DNA of 64,000 bases from Branchiostoma lanceolatum (Eukaryota > Chordata > Leptocardii > Amphioxiformes > Branchiostomatidae). Position 1 is the stretch's first letter. Each line of letters opens with the position of its first letter. Positions 34,902 to 46,926 of the stretch are shown here, one piece after another. The position numbers were made by a program, and so were the translations under genes. The stretch spans positions 11,458,001 to 11,522,000 of the forward strand of contig NC_089739.1 in the NCBI RefSeq assembly GCF_035083965.1, given 5' to 3'. The notes under the pieces are model-generated. The model saw only the letters and a list, made by a program, of their open reading frames with translations, was not told the DNA's origin and searched no databases.

Positions 34902-37900
34902 CATCTGTTTCTTTAGCTGTAGATCTTGCTGTCGTTTTAGCCTCAGTGGTGAACATTTCCGTTTTGGGGGATGACGTCTGTTGTTCTGTTGTGGAAAGCC
35001 GAGTGCTCAACGCGCCTGTAGAAGCCTCAGTTGCCGATGCCTCTGCTGTCATGTGAACTGTACTTAACACAGCTGTAGTGTCCGGAACGGAAGACGTCAT
35101 GGGAAAAGTCGAGTGCACTATTGTTTCTGTACTCGACGCCGGTATGATGGTTTGGCCCTGTGTGGTCCTTTCGCTAGTTGGCACTTGTGGTGTAGTTTGA
35201 CCCTGGACAGTTGATGTTGCAGCCACAGTGCTGACAATGTCCGTTGTGCCATCTGGTCCCTGAGTTGTAGCGCTTGTTGTAGTTACAGCTTCAGTGGTGA
35301 TCACGTCTGTTGTAACTTCCGGTGCTTCAGTTGATCCTATTATTGTAGCTACAGACTCAGTGGTGGCAATGTCCGTTGTAGTCTCCGGTTCTTCGGTTGT
35401 ATGTCGTGTTGTAGCTTTGTCCTCAGTAGTAGTAGAGTATGTTGTAACGTCTGTCTCTTCAGCTGTGAAGCCTGTAGTTACATCCGCAGTGGTGGTAAAG
35501 ACCGCTGTAACATCTGGCTTTTCTGTGGTAAAGCTTGTTGTAGTTACAGCCTTGTCAGTGGCCATGTCCGTTGTAATTAGCGGTTTTTCAGTTGAACCTA
35601 TCACTGTAGCTACAGCCTCAGTGGTGGCAATACCCGTTGTACTACCTGGTTCTTCGGTTGTATGTTTTGTTGAAGTTTCATCCTCAGTGGTGGTAAACTC
35701 CCTTGTAACATCTACCTTTTCAGTTGTAGAGCTTGTTGTAGCTACAGCCTCTGTGGTGGTCATGTCCGTTGTAATTTCGGATGCTTCAGTTGAAACTCCT
35801 TCTGTAGCTACAGCCTCAGTAGTGCTCCTGCCCGTTGTAATCAACGGTTCTTCAGTTGAACCTTTCACTGTAGCTACCGCTTCAGTGGTAGCAATGTCCG
35901 TTGTAGTCTCTGGTTCTTTGGTTGTATGTTTTGTTGTAGTTGCATCCTCAGTGGTGGTAACCTCCCTCGTAACATCTGCCTCTTCAGTTGTAGAGCTTGT
36001 TGTAGTTACAGCCTCGGTGGTGACCATGTCTGTTGTAATTTCTGGTGCTTCCGTTGAAACTCTTTCAGTAGCTACAGCCTTAGTGGTGGCAGTGTCCGTT
36101 GTAATGAACGGCTCTTCGGTGGAACCTATTACTGTAGCTACAGCTTCAGTTGTGGCAACGTTTGTTGTAATCTCTGGTTCTTCGGTTGTATGTTTTGTTG
36201 TACTTTCATCCTCAGGGGTGGTAACCTCGCTCGTAACATCTGCCTTTTCAGTTGTAGAGCTTGTTGTAGTTACAGCCTCGGTGGTGGTAGAGTCTGTTGT
36301 AATTTCTGGCGCTTCAGTTGAAACTATTTCAGTAGCTACAGCCTTAGTGGTTGCAATGTCCGTTGTAATTAACGGTTCTTCAGTTGAACCGATTACTGTA
36401 GCTACAGCCTCAGTTGTGGCAATGTTCGTTGTAATCTCAGGTTCTTCGGTTGTGTGTTTTGTTGTAGTTTCATCCTCAGTGGTGGCAAAGACCGTTGTAT
36501 CATCTGGCTCTTCAGTTGTAGAGCTTGCTGTAGTTACATCCTCAGTGGAGGTAAATACCGTTGCAACATCTTGCTCTTCAGTGGTAAAGCTTGTTGTAGT
36601 TACAGCCTCAGTAGTGATCATATCCGTTGTAATTTTTGGCGCTTCAGTTGAAACTCTTTCTGTAGCTACAGCCTTAGTGGTGGCAATGTCCGTTATAATT
36701 AACGGTTCTTCAGTGGAACCTATTACTGTAGCTACAGCTTCAGTAGTGGCAATGGCCGTTGTAATATCTGGTTCTTCGGTTGTATGTTTTGTTGTAGTTT
36801 CATCCTCAGTTGTGGTAAACTCTGTTGTCACATCTTTCTTTTCTGTTGTAGAGCTTGTAGTTACATCCTCAGTGGTGGCAATGACCGTTGTAATCTCTGG
36901 CACTTCAGTTGTAAAGCTTGTTGTAACTACAGCCTCAGTAGTGAGAATGCCCGTTGTAATTTCCGGTGCTTCAGTTGAAACTCTTTCTGTACCTACAGCC
37001 TCAGTTGTGGCAATGCCCGTTGTAATGAACGGTTCTTCCGTTGAACCTACTACTGTAGCTACAGCATCAGTGGTAGCAACGTTTGTTGTAACCACCGGGT
37101 CTTCGGTAGTTGCTATGTCCGTTGTAACTTCTGGTTTCGACGTTGTAGAACCCGGTATGGTTACAAACTTAGTAGCACTTTCACCCGTTGTAACCTTTGG
37201 TCCTGGAGTAGAGGATAGTGTTGTCGCCTGCCTTTCTGTTGTAGGAAAGATTGACACTACTTCCCCTGTAGTCTCCTGCTCAACTTGAAAAGTAGACAGA
37301 GTTGGACGCATTGTACTTTTTGCATCACTTGTCAACGAAGTTGTGGTTGTCTTCTGCGTCGAAACTGCAGGCGTTGTAGTTGTTACACCTGCCGTTGTTA
37401 CCGCAGTTGTTTCTTTAGCAGTAGAGCTTGCTGTAGTTGTAGCATCAGTGGTGCCCATGTCCGTTTTTGGAGACGATGTCTGTTGTTCTGTGGTTAGAAG
37501 CCGAGTGCTCAACCCACCTGTTGTAGAAGCTGTCTGCGATGTTGCTGTAATTCTCGATGCCTCCGTTGTCACGTGAACTGTACTTAATACAGCTGTGGTG
37601 CCCAGAACGCTAGACGTTGTCGTGTCAAAAGTCGACGCCTCTGTTGTTTCTGTGGCTAAGCCGTGTGTGGTTATTTCGGCAGTTGATACGTGTGGTGTAG
37701 TTTGACCCTGGTCTGTCGTTGTAGCAGTTGAGGTTGCAACAGTGGTGACTATTTCCGTCTTTTCATCTGGCTCTTCAGTTGTAAAGCTTGCTGTAGTTGC
37801 AGCCTCAGTTGTGATCATGTCTGTTGTAACATCAGGTATTATTGTAGCTAGAGCCTCAGTGGTGGCAATGCCCGTTGTAGTCTCTGGTTCTTCGGTTGTA

Positions 37901-40900
37901 TGCCTTGTCGTAGCTTCGTCCTCAATGGTGGTAGAATATGTTGTAATGTCTGGCTCTTCAGTTGTAAAACCTGTAGTTTCATCCTCAGTGGTGGTAAAGA
38001 ACGTTGTAACATCTGGATTTTCAGTTGTAAAGCGTGTTGTAGTCACGGCCTCAGTGGTGATGAGGTCAGTTGTAATTTCTGGTGCTTCCGTTAAAAATCT
38101 TTCTGTAGCAGCAGACTCAGTGGTTGCAATTAACGGTTTTTCAGTTGAACCTATTACTGTAGCTACAGCATCGGTGGTAGCAATGTCTGTTGTAACATTT
38201 GGTTCTTCAGTAGTTGCTATGCCCGTTGTACTCTCTGTTTTTACAGTTGTAGAACCTGGTGTGGTTACAGCCGTAGTAGCACTTCCACCCGTTGTAACCT
38301 TTGGTCCTGGAGTCGAGGATAACGTTGTCGCCTGCTCCTCTGTTGTAGGAAATATTGACACTACTCCCTCTGTAGTCTCTTGCTCTTCTGGGAATATAGA
38401 CATAGTTTGATGCTCTGTACTTGTAACCGATGTTGTGGTTGTATCCTGTGTCGATACTAGAGCAATTGTAGTTTGTCCACCTGTCGTTGTTCTACCAGTC
38501 GACACTTGCATTGTGGTGTCATCATGTGTCGTTGTTACAGCGGTAGACGCTGCTTCGGTGGTAGGTAGTTCTTTTGTTGCTCCAATGGTTGACATGTATA
38601 TTGTGGTGGCATCCTTTGCCATTGTTGCAACCGTTGTCTCTGTTGCGCTGTGCTCCTCTGTTGAAGGAAAGATGGACACTACCCCATCTGTAGTCTCCCT
38701 TTCAACCGATTGAGTAGACATAGGATGTTCTGGTGTTGCAGCAATAGACACCTGAACTGTAGTTTGATGCTGCGTAGTTTTCGTGCGCGTCGTCATTTCA
38801 GCTGTTGATACCATTGTGGTGAGCAGAAGCTCTGTTGTTGCTTCATTAGTTGACATTTGTAATGTTGTGTCATCCGGAGTTGTTGCAATGTTAGTTGTGG
38901 ATGGTGGGGGCCTTGTTGCAGTAGACGCCGTTGTAGAGACACTTGCCGTAGCATCAGTGGTTGTGAATTCAGTCTCTGGCTTTGTTGACAGCTCCGTTTG
39001 GGTTTTATCCTGTGTCGTTGTTGTCACAGTTGATAACTTCGTTGTAGTCTCAACCTGTCCAGCCGTTGTAGCAGTTGACGTGGGTACCGCTGCAGTGTGT
39101 GGAGATTGTGTCATTGTTGCTACAGTTGTATCTGCTATGCTATGCTCTGTTGATGGAAAAATCGAAGCTGCCGCATTCGTAGTCATCACCTTTTGGGTAG
39201 ACATGGATTGATATTGTACAGCATCAGTGGAAACCGGTATGGTGGATGGGTACTGTGTCATCAATTCAGCAGTTGATGTCTCTTTTGTGGTTTCTTCAAG
39301 CGTCGTTGTTGTAACAGTCGAGAGTAAAGTCGTAGTCCCCTCTACTGACGATGCTTTGAAAGTTGACGTCATCGTTGTTGTTTTCTCCTGTGTCGTCGCT
39401 AGAGCAGTTGGTACTGTGGTGCCATCTCGTGTTGTAGTTGCAGCGCTTGACGCAGCTTCAGTAGAGAGAGGCTGTGTAGTCACTACAGTGGTTGGCACTG
39501 TGGTGGCATCTCGTGTTATAGTTGCAGCGGTGGACGCCGCTTCGGTAGAGAGAGGTTGTGTTGTTGTCAAAGCGGTTGGTACTGTGGTATCATCTTCTGT
39601 TGTAGTTGCAGCGGTGGATGTAGCTTCTGTAGAGAGAGGTTGTGTAGTTGCTACAGTGGTTGGTTCTTTGGTGCCATCTTGTGTTGTAGTTGCGGCGCTT
39701 GACGCTGCTTCGGTAGAGAGAGATTGTGTAGTTGCTATAGCGGTTGGTACTGTGGTGCCACCCTGTGTTGTTGCAGCTGTTGAAGCTACCTCGGTAGAGA
39801 GAGGCTGTGTAGTTGATGCAACAGTCGACGTGTGTATTGATGATTCATGTTCTTCTGTTGGAATAATCGACACTGCTACATTAGGTGTTGCTCTCACTGT
39901 AGTCTTCTGCTGTGTAGCTGTTGTGGTTGGCATTTTCATTGTGGTTTCATTCGACATCGTTGTTGGCGCAGTCGCAGATTCATACACGTCTGTTGTTGGA
40001 ATGATTGACACTGCTAGATTCGTTGTTGCAGCCGCTGACACCTCTGTGGTTGGCATTACAGTTGAAACATGGGTTGAGATTTGATCTTGTGTCGTTGTAT
40101 CAACAGTGGATGCTGGCATGGTGGTCTGAATCTTTGTCGTCGCTGCAACAGTTGATATCTCAGTTGTTATTTCATCTTGTATCGTTGTTGATTTTGGCGT
40201 CTTGACTGTTGTCTTATCCCGTGTCGTTGTGGCCTCGGGGGTCGTGGTCGGACCCTGCACTGTTCTAGCGGTGGATTCAAAAGGTGTCGTAGCTTGATCC
40301 TTTGCTGTTGTGTGAGCAGTTGTTATCGCTGTGGTGATTCGATCCTGTGCTGTAGTGGTGGTTTCATCAGTTGTTGTTTGGTACTGCCTTGCTGTAACAG
40401 TAGTTGATACTCCCGCTGTAGTTTGCTCATTAGTCGTTGTCTCAGACGTTGACAAGGCTGTAGTTGTCTGAGGCTGTGTTGTTACTGAAGAACCTGGTTC
40501 TCTCGTAATAGTGCGCTGCTGTGTCGTTGGTGCCGTTGACATCGTTGCTGTGGTTTCATCCGGCGCCGTTGTTGTAGCAGTTGTAATTTCCGTTGTGGTC
40601 TGAAACTCTGCTGTTGGAATAATGGTCACTGACGCATCCGTAGTCATTTGCTCTGTTGGGATAACTGATACTGCCCCTTGCGTAGTGTCTTGCTCTACAA
40701 CGGTAGAAACCATCGGTGCTGTAGTCTTTTGGTTCACTATTGAATCAGTAGACACTGCCGCATCTGTAGTATCTTGCTCTACTGTTGGAATGATAGACAC
40801 TGTCGCGCCCGTAGTCTCTTGCTCTACTGTTGGAATGATAGACACTGTCGCGCCCGTAGTCTCTTGCTCTACTGTTGGAATGATAGACACTGTCGCGTCC

Positions 40901-41924
40901 GTAGTCTCTTGCTCTACTGTTGGAATGATAGACACTGTCGCGTTCGTAGTCTCTTGCTCTACTGTTGGAATGATAGACACTGTCGCGTTCGTAGTCTCTT
41001 GCTCTACTGTTGGAATGATAGACACTGTCGCGCCCGTAGTCTCTTGCTCTACTGTTGGAATGATAGACACTGTCGCGTTCGTAGTCTCTTGCTCTACTGT
41101 TGGAATGATAGACACTGTCGCGTTCGTAGTCTCTTGCTCTACTGTTGGAATGATAGACACTGTCGCGCCCGTAGTCTCTTGCTCTACTGTTGGAATGATA
41201 GACGCTGTCGCGTTCGTAGTCTCTTGCTCTACTGTTGGAATGATAGACACTGTCGCGCCCGTAGTCTCTTGCTCTACTGTTGGAATGATAGACACTGTCG
41301 CGCCCGTAGTCTCTTGCTCTACTGTTGGAATGATAGACACTGTCGCGTCCGTAGTCTCTTGCTCTACTGTTGGAATGATAGTCACTGTCGCGTCTGTAGT
41401 CTCTTGCTCTACTGTTGGAATGATAGACACTGTCGCGTCCGTAGTCTCTTGCTCTACTGTTGGAATGATAGACACTGTCGCGTCCGTAGTCTCTTGCTCT
41501 ACTGTTGGAATGATAGACACTGTCGCGTCCGTAGTCTCTTGCTCTACGGTTGGGATAAGCGATACTGCCCCATGTGTAGTCTCTTGCTCTACTGTTGGAA
41601 CGACAGACACCACCTCTGCTGTAGTCTGTTGAGAAGCTACGGTTGACGATGATATGTTGATTGAGGTGACGCCAGTTGTGGTCACTTCCATTGCACTATT
41701 TTTGGTTAAATTAAGTTTGCTTTTTACTGAGCGTTTTTTGAGTCGGATTGTCCCAGGGTTGTATGTATTGTTTCTCAAACGTTCATGTTGACCGATAATT
41801 ATGTATTTCTCATTGTGCTGCTATGAAACAGGTGTTGTTGATGAGAAGTCTTCTAGAAGGCGTTTTAATGTAACGGCAGGTGACTGCAATAAACTGGATG
41901 ACTCATTTAGTATCGTCAGATGGT
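34902..41924 (-). CDS. Gene 2 exon 2: 7.0-kb mucin exon with an early in-frame TAG
   Basis: This exon has 7,023 bp (2,341 codons). Its acceptor TTTTCCAG precedes ACCATCTGACG (DHLTILNESS). The first segment matches gene 3 exon 2: QSPAVTLKRLLEDF, YIIIGQHERLRNNTY and LKKRSVKSKLN. Codon 34 is TAG (41821-41823) where gene 3 has TCG, a one-base difference; the rest of the exon is open in the same frame. Next come about 18 copies of a 15-residue repeat (TVEQETTDATVSIIP), then Thr-rich blocks with PLSTEAASTAATT and repeated TTEEPEITTDIATTEAVATV-type units. The proposed donor is AGATG|GTACAA. Without it, TAA follows after DGTTD. Confidence 0.75.
40779..41570. repeat. 45-bp coding minisatellite (15-residue VEQETT repeat)
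   Basis: About 17-18 near-perfect 45-bp copies encode TVEQETT(D/N/G)ATVSIIP. Most differences fall at one codon (GAC, AAC or GGC on the minus strand), so the array is highly homogenised. It is related in sequence to the octapeptide array of gene 3. Confidence 0.9.
41821..41823 (-). other. In-frame TAG in the conserved amino-terminal segment of gene 2 exon 2
   Basis: It aligns without gaps to a Ser codon (TCG) in gene 3 exon 2 (flanks TTPV-S-stop-QHNEKY versus TTPI-P-S-EQNENY). The AG of this TAG or the next CAG could act as an acceptor, but entry in phase 1 would run into TGA, so a shifted acceptor does not rescue the frame. Confidence 0.85.
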
Positions 41925-44535
41925 CTGGAAAAGAGCAAAATGTATCCGGTTTTTTTTTCAAAATACAAATTATGTTCAAAATACAAATCAAAATCAAAAC
42001 CCCGTAGTAATGCAAAATATTTCAATATATAAATTTATATTACATGCAACAAGACCAGTGAAAACTAGAAAATATGATATACAAACCATAACTGTATATC
42101 AGATAATTACATACAAGTAGTACGAAATAAATATTTTTGCTGAGAATTAGACAGCTTGAATTTAGGAGTCAAAACATGCAGGTCTAGTATATAATCATCT
42201 CCTACATATTTTGAAGCAATGGCCAGGACTGTACAGTGTACAGTGCACAGTTCTTGACCTCTATTTATCCAATGAACAGGACTTTCTTAGAATATACTAA
42301 TCCGATGGACACGACTGTTTCAAGTTCTCAACTTTGTTTATCCAATGGGCAGAACTGTCTCAAGTTCTCAACCTATATTGATCTAATGGAAAGGACAGTT
42401 CTCAATGCATATTGGTCAATTGGGTCGGGCTAGGGCTGTCTGAAGTTCTCAATCTATATTGATCCAATGGTCAGGCCTGTCTCAGTTTCTCAACCTATAT
42501 TTATCGAATGGACAGGAATATCTCAAGTTCTCAACCTATATTGATCCAATGGGCAGGACTATCTCAAGTTTTCAACCTATATTAATTTTATCCAATGGGC
42601 AAGACTGTCTCAAGTTCTCAACCTATATTGATCCAATGGGCAGGACTATCTCAAGTTTTCAGCCTATATTCATCCAATGGACAGGACTATCTTGTTCTCA
42701 ATCTATATGTATCCAATAGAAAGGACAGACTAAAGTTTTCAACCTACATACATCCAATAAGCAAGGCTGTCTCAAGTTCTCAACCTACATTCATCCAATA
42801 TAAATAAGCCAGACTGTCTCAGGTTTTCAACCTATATTGATCCAATGGGCAGGACTGTCTCAGGTTTTCAACCTATATTGATCCAATGGGCAGGACTGTC
42901 TCAGGTTTTCAACCTATATTGATCCAACGGGCAGGACTGTCTCAGGTTTTCAACCTATATTGATCCAATGGACAGGACTGTCTCAGGTTTTCAACCTATA
43001 TTGATCCAATGGGCAGGACTGTCTCAGGTTTTCAACCTATATTGATCCAATGGGCAGGACTGTGTCAGGTTTTCAACCTATATTGATCCAATGGGCAGGA
43101 CTGTCTCAGGTTTTCAACCTATATTGATCCAATGGACAGGACTGTCTCAGGTTTTCAACCTATATTGATCCAATGGACAGGACTGTCTCAGGTTTTCAAC
43201 CTATATTGATCAAATGGACAGGACTGTCTCAGGTTTTCAACCTATATTGATCCAATGGGCAGGACTGTCTCAGGTTTTCAACCTATATTGATCCAATGGA
43301 CAGGACTGTCTCAGGTTTTCAACCTATATTGATCCAATTACCAGGGCTCTCAAGTGGCCAACCTATGTTTACTACTGTATAGTGATGAAATGGACAGTAC
43401 TCTAGATCTCAATTTAAACATCGATCCAATGTACTGAACTAAACTGTAAGCTATTCTGTACCAAAGACGTATATTAGACGGAATAGATATCTTTCAACTT
43501 ATTTTTTCCGAACTGTCAAAGTTTTTTTCAGGGAGATTTTGCATCTTTTGGTAAACTTGTGACCGTCCGGAATTTCTATCCTTTGTGTACAATCTTTTGA
43601 AAGATCAATGCGACCTAGTTTTGTGCAATACCTAGTACCTCAACCAGTCGGACTTATATCTCGCCTGAAGCGAGTTGGTGTGGTGTTCTTTCTATTAGGA
43701 AATGAGGCCAACTTTTGTATACTATAGGTTGTCTTAACATTTTCAAACTTTACTTTAAAGTTCTATGATTCCTTTATATCCCTTTGCAACTTGTTGTAGT
43801 CTTATAACGGCCATTTCTTTAGACAATGTGCGATTGGGAAAGAAGAAAAATGCTACGGAATTCCTAACGTCTGGAATGTTTACAATTTCGTCTCGTAAGA
43901 TGCCGCAATTAGCTGCTCCACTCATCTGGATAATCTAGGTTGGCGTTTCCAAACTAAGCTACATCAAAGCATAGATGTCGCCACATCCTCCTTAGCCTAT
44001 AATTATGCACGAAGTTTGAATCTTGTTTCTTTTCACATCTTTGTGTGATAGTTTTGGTTGATCTTTTCCTATTTGTGATGGATTAAGCCTTGCGTTACAG
44101 TCTGATGGCATCATGCACACTAGTTACTACGGCCATATGGAGGGATGGGATATATGCCATACGCTAAACACGAGGAAAGGCATATGGAAATATAAGTACC
44201 AGACAGTACGATATAACCGAACCTGTCTTTTCTATAAAGAAATAAAATGATCTAACCGTTTGGTTATATTCTCTATCAATAAAAACAGCAGGTTTCAAGT
44301 TTGTCACATAAAATAGGTGCTCCCCTCCGGCCCACATTTTCGACTATTGTTTTGTCCCATTCTACACAGTCACCAAAATAACAAATGACAATGTATCATA
44401 CGACAAAAATAGTCAAGCAACTGGATAAAATCTTGAAACAGTCGATATATCATGTACCAGGCTAGCAATGCAAAGAAAATGGTTGTCTAAGACACCATGG
44501 GAAACATACGTTTGGAATGAAACAAACAGACGTAC
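41925..44535 (-). other. Gene 2 intron 1 (2.6 kb)
   Basis: It holds the 41-bp minisatellite (42.2-43.35 kb) and non-coding sequence related to gene 3 intron 1. It also holds a short dispersed motif, CAAGCAACTGGATAAAAT, near 44414. No further exon is seen. Confidence 0.7.
42230..43350. repeat. 41-bp minisatellite in intron 1 of gene 2
   Basis: The unit is CCAATGGGCAGGACTGTCTC followed by AGGTTTTCAACCTATATTGAT, exactly 41 bp. From about 42838 to 43333 some twelve copies are nearly identical. Below 42.8 kb the copies are older and irregular. It occupies the same intron as the degenerate array of gene 3. Confidence 0.95.
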
Positions 44536-44632
44536 CTGTATTTCTTCTCACTCCCTTCGTCGAACACCATCGTGTGGTGAAAGCCAGTAGCAGGACGAAA
44601 ATCCAAAACGCGCGTTTAGTGTGCCTGCACAT
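44536..44632 (-). CDS. Gene 2 exon 1: signal peptide
   Basis: It reads MCRHTKRAFWIFVLLLAFTT then RWCSTKGVRRNTG, ending at donor ATACAG|GTACGT in phase 1. It has a basic start (CRHTKR), a hydrophobic core (FWIFVLLLAF) and a WCST motif as in gene 3. An in-frame upstream ATG at 44654-44656 would add MRLPTSWK. The ATG shared with gene 3 is preferred. Confidence 0.8.
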
Positions 44633-44860
44633 TTTCCAACTGGTCGGCAAACGCATCGTGCTACGAATCTGCGCAGCAAGTAATAGATCTACTCCCAAGC
44701 TTCTTCATTCTGTGTCAGACTATGTAGAATAGGGTTAATACAGTATGAACAATTATAGTACATGAGAACCCACAGATGGCCCAAGGCATCTTGGAGCCTA
44801 TTACTGCCTTGGTGCCTACGCATTTCCTATTGTGTTAGTTGACATACTTTACCGACCTGT
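44633..44860 (-). promoter_or_regulatory. Gene 2 promoter/5' UTR region conserved with gene 3
   Basis: It aligns with the region upstream of gene 3. The near-palindrome CCAAGGCATCTTGG (44781-44794) lies about 150 bp upstream of the ATG, followed by conserved TACTGCCTTGGTGC and TTTCCTATTGTGTTAG on the plus strand. Conservation suggests a shared regulatory element; no factor can be named. Confidence 0.45.
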
Positions 44861-46926
44861 TGGAGTAATTATCATCTGATTGATGCGCATAGCGACGGGG
44901 GGACTTTCTCACGATCTTTTAACTTGCGTTGCCCTTTTTGTCGATTGTTTCTTTTGAATATAAAATCTCATCGAAAAGATGTTTATAAGTGGAATACAGA
45001 TCGTCAACGTTGAAGATTTAGGTAAAATGATTCGTTTGCCTAAATGAGGATTTAAGAAAGCAAAATGACTATGATCATTCATTATGGCATTTCACACGAT
45101 TGCTACGACAATTAAGCCTAGTTAGTTATAGGGGCTCCCGTACTCTCCCTCACCTTAATTGGTCAGGGGAAAGTGTGGTAAATTTTAACTACTTGTAACT
45201 AGAATGACACTCGCGCTCAAGGCAACTTTCTTTTCACACTATTTCCATTTTTGGTGTGAAGTTCTTTGGTCAAAATTAAATCACCACGCTCTCATATTTT
45301 GTATAAGAGTAAGATTGGTTTGTATATGTGATTTCAACAGGAACTTTTACAGTTGGGACATGTATATACAATAGGCACCTGTTTGGCTGAATAAGCTATG
45401 GGAGAGAGTGACTATATCTGTTCCACAGTATTACCCAGTTACGAATAGCCTTAGGTTAAACAGATACTGACAGGTTTGATCAGAATGCATTTAGAGAAAC
45501 CGGTTTAACGATTTCTCTCAAGGTATTGGAGTGTGAAATATTGAGTGAATTCAGGCTAGGGAAACGCTTCTGGGTCAGTCCATTAAAAGATTTTTTGTGC
45601 TTTTTTAAAGACGCGATGTTGTTTAAAGCTTCATCTAAGAGGGGACAGATGTATAATGTATGTGTTCTGAATAAACCGTTTATTATTCTTATTCTTATTA
45701 TTATTTTTATAAATCTAAAGCAGTTCTTCACAGTTGTTGATGGAGTGATAGTAACTTATAGTCATTGTCACACGGTTTACCAAAAAAAGGAACAAAGATC
45801 TTTTGTAACCGTTGTGTTTTGAAATGCGCAAAAATCCTGACATATATCACATAGATACGTTGTTTGCTTTGACCTTCGACCCATACTGCTCTCATTTGGA
45901 GTTCACCTTATGTTGTAATGTTTTCAGTTAATGTAACCGTATTCATCGTTGTATATTTTGATTATTACATTTGTGTGCTTTTATTTTGCCTATATATTTG
46001 TATACCAGAAGTAGACTCCCCTGAAATCTTCGCTAGCGAAGCCAAGCCAATGAAATATTTGTATGCCTTTATTTTTCCTATATGTATGTGTGTGGGGGAG
46101 GGGGGGTATGTATGTGTGTGTGTGTATGTGCGCCCGCGCGCGCGCATCTTCTAGATATATCTTCTTCTATGTTTACTGTTGTTGCCATACTTTGTACCTG
46201 CTACAATAGTCGAGCAATGAAGTCTTTCTATGACTGTCAATGCGCTTGCAAGGCCATTGATCCCAATAACATCACAATATCTTCAATCCATATACATGCC
46301 AAGAAGGGCAAAATAATGGTAGATGATAAAAAGAGAAAAAGAAAGACATCATCTAAATCTATAGTTTCACACCTCTTTTATTTTCTTAAAATATGTGTGA
46401 GCGAACTCATATGGCTCTTCGATTACATTAGGATTTGAGGATGACATAGAAAATGAGAGCGCTTTGTCTTTTGTTTGTTGAAAAATAAGGTACGGACAAG
46501 GAAATGGCACAAAACGTTGAACAATGTACATTTCTTTCACACAACAAATTCGTTTTCTATACAATTGGTGTCGCACATATTGAGCATTATCTCACAATTG
46601 GAGTCCTGTTGCATCGACCTATCTGCCTCGATGTGTAATGGGCGGTCATTGTGATGGAGGAACCGAATTTAACTTGGTCGTGCCCATAAAGGAATAGGGA
46701 TATAAGAAGAACACAAACATGAAGAACAGACCAGAGGGGGCGAGGAAGACGTATACAGAGTGTAAAGATTAAGAACAAAATGAGTTCATTTTTGTTTTAA
46801 CTTCGACGTATCAGTGTGTGAATATTTGCTGACAGACACAATGCTTAAGTATCAAACGATAGCACTTGATAGACGACAATTTGACAGCTGTATGAACACC
46901 CTGAAACAACGTGATATCTAACTCAC
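44861..46926. other. Intergenic or intron DNA between genes 1 and 2 (2.1 kb)
   Basis: No exon, domain repeat or RNA gene is recognised. It contains a TG/GC microsatellite (about 46086-46146) and minus-strand AATAAA motifs near 46070 and 46377. The part near 45.4-45.85 kb resembles 30.77-31.1 kb. Confidence 0.6.
46086..46146. repeat. TG/GC microsatellite with G tract
   Basis: It is a run of TG, a G7 tract, TGTGTG and then CGCGCG alternating purine-pyrimidine sequence. It has Z-DNA-prone composition and no coding role. Confidence 0.85.

Larger units (their letters stand above)
32026..44632 (-). other. Gene 2 locus: signal peptide + two mucin exons + mini repeat exon; contains an in-frame stop
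   Basis: The order is signal exon 44536-44632, mucin exon 34902-41924, Thr-rich exon 32416-34434 and mini exon 32026-32118, all joined in phase 1. The open length would be about 3,080 residues apart from a TAG at 41821-41823, early in exon 2. No carboxy-terminal exon was found before the gene 3 promoter. It could be a pseudogene, a gene with a polymorphic nonsense allele, or an alternative 5' part of the transcription unit that continues into gene 3. Confidence 0.65.

Noticed and set aside
40774-41646. Cys/Arg/Leu-rich 290-codon plus-strand frame
   Set aside because: It is a shadow of the 45-bp repeat in the third frame, and its composition is set entirely by the repeat unit.
28860-43700. 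CTCGCCTGGAGCGAG-type hairpin as an RNA gene
   Set aside because: The stem is only 5 bp and the second copy has a mismatch. Its conservation is explained by the segmental duplication. No tRNA or other RNA structure was seen in the window.
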